Positions 29,822-39,693 of a stretch of DNA of 64,000 nucleotides are shown one piece after another. The DNA lies in NCBI GenBank assembly GCA_012728855.1, contig JAAYEH010000045.1, positions 1 through 64,000 on the forward strand. Direction: 5' to 3'. The notes beneath the pieces are model-generated. The model did not search any database and was not told where the DNA came from. It was given only the letters and a program-made list of their open reading frames with translations. Origin of the DNA: Rhodopirellula sp. GTDB taxonomy: Bacteria > Planctomycetota > Planctomycetia > Pirellulales > Thermoguttaceae. Position 1 is the stretch's first letter. Every line of letters begins with the position of its first letter. Both the position numbers and the translations under genes were made by a program.

Positions 29822-30553
29822 GGCGCAAAAAGGGGAGCAAAAAGCTGTCAGGAAACTCCTTCATTCCGGATCCGATACTCCCCGCTCCTCGCCGCTCGAG
29901 CCGACTTTTTAGACACCCGACTTTCGGCCGGTGCGAACTTGTGCGCGTGCCCTCCATTGTAAACCCACCGCCACTGCCGGCTTACGCCCCGGAGTCTCGC
30001 CCGACCAAAAACCCGGAAAAGTCGCCTTGGCGAAAAACGCCCTCGTCCCGGCTCACTGCCGAAATTCTCCTCATCCCCTGGCCCAAATACCTGCTTGACA
30101 TAGCGCGCCGCATCGACCATGCTCAGACAACTGCAGTGGACACACGATCACGTCCATCCCCGCAAGCCGCGTCCAGCCGCTTTCGCTCACCCGGCTCCGG
30201 CAGCTCATTGGCAATTTGGTTGATGATTCGAGTTCTCCCGCCGGCCGGCGGAAGGGATCGCGGTCTCTTTCCGCCCCATGTGCCCGCCGTGCTCCGGCCC
30301 AAGCTCTCACGAAGTGAGACTCCCTTCAGCGCGAGAAACCGGCACCTCCTCCCCCGGAAGCGCGTGGCGCCCATGTCCCCTCGCTTTTGAGAAATCGCCA
30401 ACTTGGGCACCACACTCGCCGCTGCCAATCGTCGCACGCGCCCCGCCGCTCCTCCTCCAACGCCTGCCCCGCTACAGTAACCCTGGTGATTTTGGAAAAT
30501 CGGCATCCTTGACCGCCATATTCTGGGCCTGGTTCAAGAGCGGGTCGCAGCCA

Positions 30554-30582
30554 GTAGATCCCGCTTGCCGAGCGGAACCTAC
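30554..30582. repeat. TTGCCGAGC-loop palindrome (family C)
   Basis: GTAGATCCCGCTTGCCGAGCGGAACCTAC. Confidence 0.7.
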
Positions 30583-30701
30583 CTTTTGTTACCTGCCAAG
30601 GTCGAGATTTGAGCCATGCCACATTCTGCGCGCCGATTTCCCTGCAACTTGCTGCCGCCCTTGCCCTTGCGACTCCTTCGCCCTGCGCGCGGCCCAGTCG
30701 T

Positions 30702-30725
30702 GTCAGCCTGGAAAGGCTGACCTAC
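30702..30725. repeat. GTCAGCCTGGAAAGGCTGAC palindrome (family B)
   Basis: GTCAGCCTGGAAAGGCTGACCTAC; contains the stop codon of the 30703-31572 gene. Confidence 0.85.
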
Positions 30726-31572
30726 TGGCGCGATGCCGGATCTGCCGGATGACGACGGAGACCAGGTAGACAAACCCTGCCGCCAGAACAATTGCCGGTT
30801 CGGCGGCGACCGCCGTTCCGTAGACGGCGATGCGAGGCAGGGTGGTCACCAGCGCGGAAATCAACACGCCCAGGAACATCATCGCGGGAACGCGGCCGAC
30901 GTGGTGCGCCGCCGTGGCCGCCGGCAGGCTCAGCAGTGCGATCACCAGGATCAATCCGACGATCTGAGTCAGGGCGATCACCGTCAGCGCCACCAGGCAG
31001 AGCAGGAGAATATTCGTCCGCAATACGTCGATACCCTGAATCTCGGCCTGCTGTGGGTCGAGACAGATCGCCAGCAGCCGTTTGTGAAAGACGAGCACGA
31101 CAGCCAGAATGATCGCGTCCAAGGCAAGAATCATCCAGACCTGGCCCCAGGCGATGAAGGCGATGTTGCCGAAGAGATAGCTCATCAACTCGGTCTGATA
31201 GCCGGGTGTGAACTTGATCAACAACAGGCCGATCGCCATGCCGACCGCCCAGAGGGCGCCGATGAGGGTGTCCATCCGCTCCGCTACCCTCTGATGGACA
31301 ACACCGATCAATACCGCCGCGGCCAGCGAGACGACAATCGCGCCGTACAGCGGCCGGAACCAGCCCAGAGCGTCGGGATACATCGTGGCGAGCCAGAGAG
31401 AAGCTCCCACGCCGCCGACGGCCATGTGAGCGATGGCGCCGCTGAGGAAGACAATCCGCCGCGTGATCACATAGGGGCCGATCACGCCGCAAGCCAGACT
31501 CGCCGCCAGCCCGGCCAGCAGCCCCGTGAGCAGAAAGGGATTGTGCCCCATGTCCTGAAAGAATTGCGTCAT
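30703..31572 (-). CDS. znuB: metal (Zn/Mn) ABC transporter permease
   Basis: Hydrophobic; LACGVIGPYVITRRIVFLSGAIAHMAVGGVG; operon with ATPase and SBP. Confidence 0.9.
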   Translation of the reverse strand: MTQFFQDMGHNPFLLTGLLAGLAASLACGVIGPYVITRRIVFLSGAIAHMAVGGVGASLWLATMYPDALGWFRPLYGAIVVSLAAAVLIGVVHQRVAERMDTLIGALWAVGMAIGLLLIKFTPGYQTELMSYLFGNIAFIAWGQVWMILALDAIILAVVLVFHKRLLAICLDPQQAEIQGIDVLRTNILLLCLVALTVIALTQIVGLILVIALLSLPAATAAHHVGRVPAMMFLGVLISALVTTLPRIAVYGTAVAAEPAIVLAAGFVYLVSVVIRQIRHRASRSAFPG

Positions 31573-31593
31573 CGGGCGGAAATTCCACAGCGT

Positions 31594-32445
31594 TCAATCG
31601 GAAGGGGAAGCGTCCGCGGCAGGATGCGGGTGCGGATGGCCGGCGAGCGCGTCGCAGCCGTGTTCACAGCCGGGATCGGAGAGAGGGCATTCGTCAACAT
31701 GGCGGATCGCCCGCACGTGGCCGTGGTACATCTCGGAGATGACCCCGGCGGAGATCTCCTCGGCCGCATGGACCGTGATGCGGCGACTGAGACATGCCAC
31801 CCGCTTCAAATGCCGCGAGACGAAGCCCACGTCGTGGCTGACGACGACGATCGGCAGTCGCCGATTGAGCTGGTGCAGCAGGTCGATCACGTTCTCTTCC
31901 ATGTGCGGATCGACGCCCGCGGTCGGTTCGTCCAACAGAAGGAGTTGGGCATCGGAGGCCAGCGCCCTGGCAATGAGCACGCGCTGCCGTTGTCCGCCCG
32001 AGAGTGTGGCGATCGCCCGCCCGGCGAGATCCTCGATGCCGGTCTGCGCCAGGGCCGCGAGTGCGGCCTTCACATGGGATCGGCCGAACCACGCTCCCCA
32101 CGACGAACGACTCAGCCTGCCGGTAAGGACGATGTCGAGCACGTTGGCGGGGACAGTCGCGTCGATCTGGGAATACTGCGGCACGTAGCCGATGCGGTCC
32201 CGCACGTCCACCGGGTTGTTTCCCAATACTCGCACCGTGCCACGGTCCGGCTCCAACAGGCCGAGGATAAGCTTCAGCAGCGTCGTCTTCCCGCCGCCAT
32301 TGGGGCCGATAATACCGAGGAAGTCGCCGGCCTGGACGTCCAGGCTGACATCTTCCAGCACCGGCGCCGCTCCCTGCCGAGGCGGGTAGGTGAACGTCAC
32401 GTTGCGGAGATCGACCACCGGCGGATTGTCAGCCATCGCTGTCAC
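31594..32445 (-). CDS. znuC: metal ABC transporter ATP-binding protein
   Basis: IIGPNGGGKTTLLKLILGLL Walker A; LSGGQRQRVLIARALASDAQLLLLDEPTAGVD. Confidence 0.95.
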   Translation of the reverse strand: MTAMADNPPVVDLRNVTFTYPPRQGAAPVLEDVSLDVQAGDFLGIIGPNGGGKTTLLKLILGLLEPDRGTVRVLGNNPVDVRDRIGYVPQYSQIDATVPANVLDIVLTGRLSRSSWGAWFGRSHVKAALAALAQTGIEDLAGRAIATLSGGQRQRVLIARALASDAQLLLLDEPTAGVDPHMEENVIDLLHQLNRRLPIVVVSHDVGFVSRHLKRVACLSRRITVHAAEEISAGVISEMYHGHVRAIRHVDECPLSDPGCEHGCDALAGHPHPHPAADASPSD

Positions 32446-33368
32446 TCGGTTTCTCCGGGTGCGCCATGGGCAATCGCCTCCGCGGCGCTGAGCAAGTTCG
32501 CGGCGACGTCTTCGGCCAGCGGGTCGAGCGTTTCCACGCGGGCGCCAACGGCTGTGGCGAGCGCCTCCGCGGCCCGGCCGGTGATCTGAGGTTGGACGAA
32601 GATCACCTTGGCGCCCAATTGCCGGGCCTTCTGCGCAAGTTCGGTCAGCTCGGCGTCGCTCGGCTGCTTCCCTTCGATCTCCACGGCGATCTGCTCCAGC
32701 CCGTACTCGGCCGCAAAATAGCCCCAGGCCGGATGGAACACGAAGAAAGCCTTGCCTGCAAGCGGGTCAAGCAGCGCATGGATCTTTGCGTCCAACTCGT
32801 CAAGGCGTCTGGCGAGGTCGGCAAGGTTGCCCTCGTACTCTGCCCGGCGAGCCGGATCGATGTCCGCCAGAGTCCGAGCTATCGTGCCGGCCTGGATTCT
32901 CAGCAGTCGCGGACTGAGCCAGATATGGGGATCGGCTCCGGCGTGGTGCTCGTGGTCGTCATCATGCCCATGATCGTCCGCCTCTTCGTGATGGGCGTGC
33001 GACTGCATGGGAATCAGCGCAGCGCCTTCTCGGGTATCGACAATGGGGATTTTACCGGACGACCGGATAGCCTCGAACCAGGCTCCACTTTCAAACGGCA
33101 CTCCGACGCGAAAGTAGACGTCGGCCTGCATCACCCGGCTCACCTGGGCATCCGACGGCTGATAGGTATGAGGGTCGTCGCTTGGTTGCACCAAGGGGAG
33201 CACCTCGACGTGCTCTCCGCCGACCTGTTCGACAAGCCAGACCTGCGGTGGGACACTGACGGCAACGATCAACTTCGTCGGTGCGGAAGACGGATCGGAC
33301 GAGCGCGTGCAGCCGACCGACAGAAGAAGGCTTGCGGCAACGAAGAGGTAGGTTGGGTTCTGCAACAT
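32442..33368 (-). CDS. znuA: metal ABC transporter substrate-binding lipoprotein (ZnuA-like)
   Basis: Lipoprotein signal LLLSVGCTRS; His/Asp-rich loop SHAHHEEADDHGHDDDHEHHAGADPHIW; coupled to the ATPase by overlap. Confidence 0.93.
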   Translation of the reverse strand: MLQNPTYLFVAASLLLSVGCTRSSDPSSAPTKLIVAVSVPPQVWLVEQVGGEHVEVLPLVQPSDDPHTYQPSDAQVSRVMQADVYFRVGVPFESGAWFEAIRSSGKIPIVDTREGAALIPMQSHAHHEEADDHGHDDDHEHHAGADPHIWLSPRLLRIQAGTIARTLADIDPARRAEYEGNLADLARRLDELDAKIHALLDPLAGKAFFVFHPAWGYFAAEYGLEQIAVEIEGKQPSDAELTELAQKARQLGAKVIFVQPQITGRAAEALATAVGARVETLDPLAEDVAANLLSAAEAIAHGAPGETE

Positions 33369-33583
33369 GGAGCGGGACTTTACTAAGGGTCGGCAGTGGT
33401 ACACGGACCGGATCTGCCGGAATTCTTCGGGGAGAGCACGTTATTCTACCAAACGGAGATGAGTCGCGGCAGTCGTCACACGGGCAGGGCGAACCGCTTC
33501 CTTGCGAGCACCGAACCGTTGAATTATACTTACCCCCAGGAGTGGCAATATTGGAAATCGCGTGAAATCCGGAGCAGGAGGGG

Positions 33584-34441
33584 ATGTCGCGAAACACAGA
33601 CCAGACGGCCGCCCGGTCCGAGGCGGCTCTCGGCGCGGCGATGCTTGAGACACTGCAGGCACAGCGCGGCCACGGCCCGTATCCGTTGACCTTGGCAGAG
33701 CTTGCGCGACTCACTGCGCCAGACACTCGCCCTCAACAGGCTCTGGCGGCGGTGCGGAAGCGGTTGTTTTCCAGCGGGGCGATTGTTGCCAGGGCGGGGC
33801 GCATCGATGCGCCGGTGGCGGCGATCGAGGATCTCGAGTTGCTCGCCGGATCGGCAATCACCCTGGAATTCGCGCTCCGCTCGATGCAGACGGCCTCGAT
33901 GCGCGCCCGCACCGTGGCGGATCTGGGAAGCCGGCTGACCTCCACGTCAAAGTTCAAGGATGTGTTCAAACGAGCGATCAACGAGCAGGTCGAACGCGAA
34001 CAGACACCGCCCGGCGTCGGCTGGATCGTCGATCGGAAACCGAAGTTATTCTTGCTGGAAGAGATCCGGCCGCGATGGTTGCGGCAACGACTGACGGCCG
34101 GCAACGACGGCACGGCGGCACTGAGGCAACCGGCGATCTCCGCAGAAGCGACCGCGAGTGCCGAGAAGCCGGAGGACTTCGCCGTCTGTTTCGAGAAAGT
34201 GTTCGATCAACTGGACCGTCAGAAGGGCTCGCATAATTTCGTCAGCCTTTTGGATCTGCGCCGCCGGCTTTCTGATATTCCTCGCCACCGGTTCGACACC
34301 GGTCTCCACCAGCTTCGCATCGCCGGCCGCTTCACGCTCAGCGCAGCCGAGAGCGTCTCGGGAATTCCAGTGGAGCAACGCGAGGCGGGTATCGAGGAAG
34401 CAGGCTCCCTGTTGCTCCACGTTTCACGAAGAGCCCCATGA
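33584..34441 (+). CDS. hypothetical protein, gene 1 of three-gene AAA+ operon
   Basis: 285-aa ORF whose stop overlaps the start of the ATPase gene. Confidence 0.7.
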   Translation: MSRNTDQTAARSEAALGAAMLETLQAQRGHGPYPLTLAELARLTAPDTRPQQALAAVRKRLFSSGAIVARAGRIDAPVAAIEDLELLAGSAITLEFALRSMQTASMRARTVADLGSRLTSTSKFKDVFKRAINEQVEREQTPPGVGWIVDRKPKLFLLEEIRPRWLRQRLTAGNDGTAALRQPAISAEATASAEKPEDFAVCFEKVFDQLDRQKGSHNFVSLLDLRRRLSDIPRHRFDTGLHQLRIAGRFTLSAAESVSGIPVEQREAGIEEAGSLLLHVSRRAP

Positions 34442-36447
34442 AGACCCTCGTCCCACCCGACCGCGACGCCATGGAATCGCATCACGACTTCTTCGATTGC
34501 TTTAAGCGGGAGAACCCGTTTTTCGCCAACCGGGTGAGCGATCCGGCGGGCGGAGCGATCGACGTCGCCGCCATCCACGACCGTCCGTTTCACGACCTGG
34601 TCGGCTACGCCGAGCAGGTCCGGCGCGAGCGGACGGGGGTCGGCGTCGTCGTCTGGGGCGAGGCGGGGATCGGCAAGAGCCACCTGCTGGCCCGCCTCTG
34701 CCGCTGGGCGGAAGGGGACAACCGCGCGAGTTGCGTCTTCCTGCACAACATCCAGGCCGCGCCCGCGCGGATACCGCGGTACGTGCTGAAGTGCGCCGTC
34801 AGCCGATTGACCTCCGGAGGGGGCGGGAAATTCTTCGACACGCCGCTGTGCCAATTCATCGAGAAGACGATACCCGAACCGCTTCCGTTATCCGGTGCGA
34901 TGCCTTCGGAAGCCGACGCTCGCAACGCGCTGTTCCGGTTCACCGAACGACTCGTCGGCGGACATCCTCATGCCGGGGCCGATGTGTACCGGGTGGCCGA
35001 GGTTCTTTTCCGCTTCTATCTCTCGGCCTACTGCGCAAAGCGCGACGCCGGCGGCCAGCGCAGCGCAACGCTGGCCGTCCGCTGGCTCTCGGGCGACGAG
35101 CTTTCTCCGGACGAGGCGGTGCGCATCGGGCTGGGCCGATCGTCCGAGCCGGCCACGCTGGTGGACAACCAGGCAATCGACAGCGCGCTGGTCGCGCTGG
35201 CCGAGCTGGCATGGTATGGCGGACAGCCGTTGGTGCTCTGTTTCGACCAGGTGGACAACCTGGCCCGCGAGCAGATCGAGGCGCTGACCCAGTTTCTCCA
35301 CACCCTGATCGATCACGGCCGGAACCTGCTGGTGGTCACCTCCGGGGTGCAGAGCAAGCTGCTGGAATTTGTCCAACAGGGAACCATTCTGCAGGCGGCC
35401 TGGGAGCGGATCGCCCAGGACGAGTTGCGTCTGGAGCGTATCGGAATGAATCAGGCCCGCCAGCTTCTGGAGGCAAGGCTGGAACCGTTTCTCGAAAGTC
35501 ACCTGACCACCCCGCCGATCAAGGACGCAATCCAAAACGATTCGCTTTTCCCGGTGGGCCGCGACTGGTTGGCTGCGCAAATGACCGGTCTGGTCGATAT
35601 CCGCCCTCGCGACGCCATGAATTGGGCGAGGCAGCGCTGGCGGCGGCAGCAACAGCGCCTGCAAGTCGTGGGGGGCGAACGATGGCTGGCGAATTGGACC
35701 GGAACCGACGCCGCTTTCCCGGAGGCGCCTGTCGGGAACGCGGACGAAACGGGATCGGCGGCGGCGGACGGTGTGGATCTGCGCGTACGCGAGCGAATCG
35801 AAGAGCAGATTGCCCAGCGGCGACGGGATCCCGCGGGCCTGCCTCCTGACATCGACAATCTCGCCGGCCTGGTGCGAACGTTGGTCGGGCATTGTGTCGG
35901 CCGGGACGGTTATTCGGTGCAAGCTATGGAACCGGCCGAGCCGGTGCGGGGCCGTCGCCAGCCCGCCCACCATCTGCTGATCCGCAGTTGTCCCGAGAAA
36001 GGAATCGAGTTTCGCACGGCGGTGACGTATGTGGCCACAGGCAACCCGGCGGCCACCGCCCTGGCGCTGCGCCGGATACTGGAGGATCCGGAATTATCGG
36101 ATCGGGTTTTGCTGGTTTCAGAAGAGCGTCTGCCGTTGAACCTGGGCGCGAAGGGGCGCGAATACTTTGAGCAATTGGAGGCCCGAGGAGCCGATCGTTT
36201 CGAACATGTCGAGTTGAGCTTCCGGGACTATGCCGAACTCGACGCCCTGCAGGCGGCCGTGGGCGACGCCCGTAGCGGCGATCTCGAAGTGGAACTGCCG
36301 GGCGGCCGATTTCTTCCGCTAACCGAAGAGGAAGTCGTGGCATCGCTGCACCGCCAAGATCGCTATCGGCGGCACCCGCTGCTGGGAAAACTACTGACGG
36401 ATCGCCGGCCGGGTGCGACCGCCGAAACGGAGCGTGGAGCAAGCTGA
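34438..36447 (+). CDS. AAA+/ORC-like P-loop ATPase, gene 2 of operon
   Basis: Walker A VVVWGEAGIGKSHLLARLC; Walker B-like LVLCFDQVDNL; sensor-like NLLVVTSGVQSKLLEF; long C-terminal region of no recognised family. Confidence 0.85.
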   Translation: MKTLVPPDRDAMESHHDFFDCFKRENPFFANRVSDPAGGAIDVAAIHDRPFHDLVGYAEQVRRERTGVGVVVWGEAGIGKSHLLARLCRWAEGDNRASCVFLHNIQAAPARIPRYVLKCAVSRLTSGGGGKFFDTPLCQFIEKTIPEPLPLSGAMPSEADARNALFRFTERLVGGHPHAGADVYRVAEVLFRFYLSAYCAKRDAGGQRSATLAVRWLSGDELSPDEAVRIGLGRSSEPATLVDNQAIDSALVALAELAWYGGQPLVLCFDQVDNLAREQIEALTQFLHTLIDHGRNLLVVTSGVQSKLLEFVQQGTILQAAWERIAQDELRLERIGMNQARQLLEARLEPFLESHLTTPPIKDAIQNDSLFPVGRDWLAAQMTGLVDIRPRDAMNWARQRWRRQQQRLQVVGGERWLANWTGTDAAFPEAPVGNADETGSAAADGVDLRVRERIEEQIAQRRRDPAGLPPDIDNLAGLVRTLVGHCVGRDGYSVQAMEPAEPVRGRRQPAHHLLIRSCPEKGIEFRTAVTYVATGNPAATALALRRILEDPELSDRVLLVSEERLPLNLGAKGREYFEQLEARGADRFEHVELSFRDYAELDALQAAVGDARSGDLEVELPGGRFLPLTEEEVVASLHRQDRYRRHPLLGKLLTDRRPGATAETERGAS

Positions 36448-36710
36448 TGGAGTATTCCAGCCAATGGCAGCAGCAACAGTACGACGAGGTCTTTGAATCG
36501 ATACGTCGCCACATCCAGCGGCGCAGGGCCGACGATCCGGAGTTCACGATTCGTGCGTTGGAGCGTTTGCTGGAAGCCCAATACATCAACGAGGGGGACG
36601 ACTGGACGGGCAGAGGTTCGGTGCAGAACATCACCCATGCGGCCACGGTGGCGGCTTATGAGGCCGTTCTGGCGCAGTGGCAGGAGGAACTGCGGGGAAA
36701 GGAAACTTAA
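36447..36710 (+). CDS. small hypothetical protein, gene 3 of operon
   Basis: 87 aa; start overlaps ATPase stop (TGATG). Confidence 0.7.
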   Translation: MEYSSQWQQQQYDEVFESIRRHIQRRRADDPEFTIRALERLLEAQYINEGDDWTGRGSVQNITHAATVAAYEAVLAQWQEELRGKET

Positions 36711-36972
36711 GAAACCTTGCACGATTCCGGGTACGGAACACCGGATATCGGGACTTCGGGGATTGCGCAAGGCGACTTAGCTCCGGCGGTTCACCTGGCC
36801 ACGGTCGCCTCGGCCGGCGGCGGCGCAAAGCGGCCGTTTGTCGGCTGATCCACGCGAAGCGGGGCGGTGTCGCCCAGCGTCGCCTGCTTGTTGACGGACG
36901 GAGCGGTGAATGCAAGCAGAAGAGTGACGCGGAGCGTTAGCCGTGTCGTTTCGCTCTGGACTCTCGACCCTG

Positions 36973-37779
36973 CTACGGATCCGGTCGCATTGCCCGCTCG
37001 ACGATTTCGCGGTCAAAGTAGTTGATCGCCATGCCGGCGTCGACGACGATCCGCTGGGCGTTGATGCCGCTTGAACGCGGGCTTAGCAGGAAAGCGGCCA
37101 CGTTGGCCACCTCTTCCGTGCGGATCGCCTCCTTGCGAGGAATGACCTGCTCGGCGAAAAGATAGGAGTCGACATAGCCGGGAATGCCGGCCGAGGCGGA
37201 GGTTTTCAGCAGGCCCGGGGCGACGGCGTTGAAGCGAATCTTGGAAAATCGGCTGAAGGACTTGGCGAGAAAGACAAGCGACGAGTCGAGAGCGGCTTTG
37301 ATCGGAGCCATGTAGCCGTAGCTCTCGCTGGCCATCGTTGTGGTCGAAATGGATACGGTGACCACCGACGCCTCCCTGTCCAGCACATCCGCGAAAACTC
37401 GGCTCAACGCGACGAGCGAGTAGCAGGAAATGTCGACCGCCTGCAAAAACGCCTCCTTGGGCGTTTCGTGAAACGGCTTCACGCCGCTCGAATAGTCGGC
37501 GAACGCCACGGAGTGGACCATGCCGTGAAGACGTTCGTGACAACCGCCAATCTCCTCGCGGAGCCGCGCGATTTGATCCTCGTGCTCCAGATCGCAAGTG
37601 AAGATCTCCGCGTTGCCGAGAAGTTTGGCGACGTTTTGCCGAACCGCATCGTTCTGGACCACGTAGAGGCACTCGGCGCCGGCGTCGGTCAGTGCGCGCG
37701 AGACATGGTAGGCCACGCTCTTGCGATTCGCGACCCCGAAGAGAAGAATCTTCTTGCCTGTGAGCTGAAGGAAATCCAT
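36973..37779 (-). CDS. fabI: enoyl-[acyl-carrier-protein] reductase (FabI-like SDR)
   Basis: [47 protein letters not shown]; start at internal ATG 37779. Confidence 0.88.
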   Translation of the reverse strand: MDFLQLTGKKILLFGVANRKSVAYHVSRALTDAGAECLYVVQNDAVRQNVAKLLGNAEIFTCDLEHEDQIARLREEIGGCHERLHGMVHSVAFADYSSGVKPFHETPKEAFLQAVDISCYSLVALSRVFADVLDREASVVTVSISTTTMASESYGYMAPIKAALDSSLVFLAKSFSRFSKIRFNAVAPGLLKTSASAGIPGYVDSYLFAEQVIPRKEAIRTEEVANVAAFLLSPRSSGINAQRIVVDAGMAINYFDREIVERAMRPDP

Positions 37780-37804
37780 GGAAAACCGTCCTTGCAACAA
37801 GCTC

Positions 37805-38233
37805 TCACGGTCTCTCGGCCGCCGTACATGCGAACTGGAATCGAACGGCAACCTTGCCGTCCACCGTCACCCTGGCCGTGAGGAAGAAAGCGTCGGCCAG
37901 CCGTTCGGTCAGCGTGACTTCCATCCGCAATGCCTCGCCCGGCCGAACCATCCTCTTGAAGCGAACGTCGTTCATTCGCGTGGCGACCGGCACCTTGTTC
38001 TCGGCGCCCGCCAGATGACGTGAGAGGAGAACGGCGCCGCACTGCATCGCGGCTTCGCAGAGCAGCACGCCGGGGACGAGAGGAAAGCCCGGATAATGCC
38101 CGGCAAAGAAGTCCTCCCGACCGGAAAACGTCTTGATGCAGACGATGCGATCGTCGGTCCACTCGAGAATCTCATCGACCAGCAGGAAAGGATCGCGATG
38201 CGGAATGGCGTCGAGGATTTGCTGTCGAGACAT
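37805..38233 (-). CDS. FabZ/hotdog-fold beta-hydroxyacyl-ACP dehydratase
   Basis: [20 protein letters not shown] ... [22 protein letters not shown]. Confidence 0.92.
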   Translation of the reverse strand: MSRQQILDAIPHRDPFLLVDEILEWTDDRIVCIKTFSGREDFFAGHYPGFPLVPGVLLCEAAMQCGAVLLSRHLAGAENKVPVATRMNDVRFKRMVRPGEALRMEVTLTERLADAFFLTARVTVDGKVAVRFQFACTAAERP

Positions 38234-38241
38234 GTTCTTCT

Positions 38242-39690
38242 TCAAGCCGGCTGCCGGGTGGGAGTTTGGGATCCATGATTCATAAGAAACGAATCGACGT
38301 CGTTGGCGACGATCACGCCGTAGTTCAACGCCCCCAGCCAACCCGACATGATGATCCCCACGCTGCCCGTGTGGTAGAGCCCCGCGATCTGCTCGGGCAG
38401 TCCGCGACTGACGGCGAGCCCCTCGAATTTCGTGCCAAAACTGGCCCCGGCCAGATGTTTCGTATAGCGCTGGAATGTCAGCGGCGTCGCGCAGTCGACG
38501 ACATCGACCTTCTCGCGGATCCCGGGAACGTATTTCTCGGCGGCGTCGAGCGTATCGTGGATCAGATCGCGCTTGCCCGCCTCGTAGTCTTCGGGCGATC
38601 GATCCGACCAGTCTTGATAATTCGCGTTGGTGCTCGACACGACGACGTAGCGGTCGCGTCCCGGCCGAGTCCGCGGATAGTAGAATGAATAGGTGCGGCT
38701 GGTGATATTGCGGCTGAGGAGCAAGTCCGTGCGGAACGACTCCGCGGTGGAACTGAAGAGCAAGTCGCCGCAGGCGTCCTCGTCGACAACCTCCCCCGCT
38801 TTCAGCGCCATGTACACCTGCGTGCTGGAATTGTTGAGTCTGACCGCCCGAACCTGTTCGACGAAATCGGGGTCGAATTGCTCGGCGCCCACCATGTCGA
38901 GAATCGTGCCGGTGAGATTGGCGTTGGAGACCACGGCACGGGCTTTAATGCGGCGACCGTTGCTCCGCACTGCATGGACGCGACCGCCCGAAACCTCGAT
39001 CCTGTCGACGTCGCAACGTATCCGAACATCCACTCCGTTGGCGCGGAGTTCCTGCTCCATCAGGCCGATCAGCCGGTCGGTCCCCCCTTCAAAGGTAAAG
39101 ACCCCCTTGGACATGAAGTTGGAAAAGACGATTCCATAGGTCAGGGCGGGATCCTCGAGCGTGGAACCGTTGGCGTATGTGATCGGCTCCATCAACAGGC
39201 GGATGACATCTTCGCGGCCGGGGAAGAAGCGATCGAACAACTGCTTCGTGGTCGTCGACTGGTCGTCGTAGAAATTCATGCCGCGGACCGTATCGAAAAA
39301 CTCGGCTACCGTTTCCGCCGCGATGCCGAACCGCTCGCTCAAGAGGCGAGAGAAATCCTCCCGGTTGTACGTGGTGGCCAGAGAGAACATCGGGTTGTCG
39401 AAACGGATGTTCTCGAGCTGGACGATCGCGTCGGCGATCTCGCGGCTCCAGTAGCGTCGGCAGCTCTTCACCATGCCGTAGGGGAACCCGTGCAGGGAGA
39501 CGTCGAAGATATGGCCGCCGGGACGCCGAAACCAGGTGGCCAGTCCTCCCAGTCGGTAGTGCTGCTCCAGCAAAAGGACGCGGTGCCCGGCGCGAGCGAG
39601 CGTGTTGGCCGCGGTCATGCCGCCGAGGCCTGAGCCGATGACGACCACGTCGTAGCAATCGTGCGCGCCTTGCAGGAAATCTCGTGGCAT
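38242..39690 (-). CDS. FAD-dependent CrtI/phytoene-desaturase-like oxidoreductase
   Basis: [38 protein letters not shown]-terminal [28 protein letters not shown]. Confidence 0.88.
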   Translation of the reverse strand: MPRDFLQGAHDCYDVVVIGSGLGGMTAANTLARAGHRVLLLEQHYRLGGLATWFRRPGGHIFDVSLHGFPYGMVKSCRRYWSREIADAIVQLENIRFDNPMFSLATTYNREDFSRLLSERFGIAAETVAEFFDTVRGMNFYDDQSTTTKQLFDRFFPGREDVIRLLMEPITYANGSTLEDPALTYGIVFSNFMSKGVFTFEGGTDRLIGLMEQELRANGVDVRIRCDVDRIEVSGGRVHAVRSNGRRIKARAVVSNANLTGTILDMVGAEQFDPDFVEQVRAVRLNNSSTQVYMALKAGEVVDEDACGDLLFSSTAESFRTDLLLSRNITSRTYSFYYPRTRPGRDRYVVVSSTNANYQDWSDRSPEDYEAGKRDLIHDTLDAAEKYVPGIREKVDVVDCATPLTFQRYTKHLAGASFGTKFEGLAVSRGLPEQIAGLYHTGSVGIIMSGWLGALNYGVIVANDVDSFLMNHGSQTPTRQPA

Positions 39691-39693
39691 GAA

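Noticed and set aside
30733-32589. 618-aa plus-strand ORF
   Set aside because: Antisense shadow of znuB/znuC.
33584-36710. Assignment to BREX, DISARM or Wadjet on the basis of the ATPase alone
   Set aside because: No phosphatase, methylase, helicase, SMC or nuclease partner is adjacent, so naming a known system would be unsupported.
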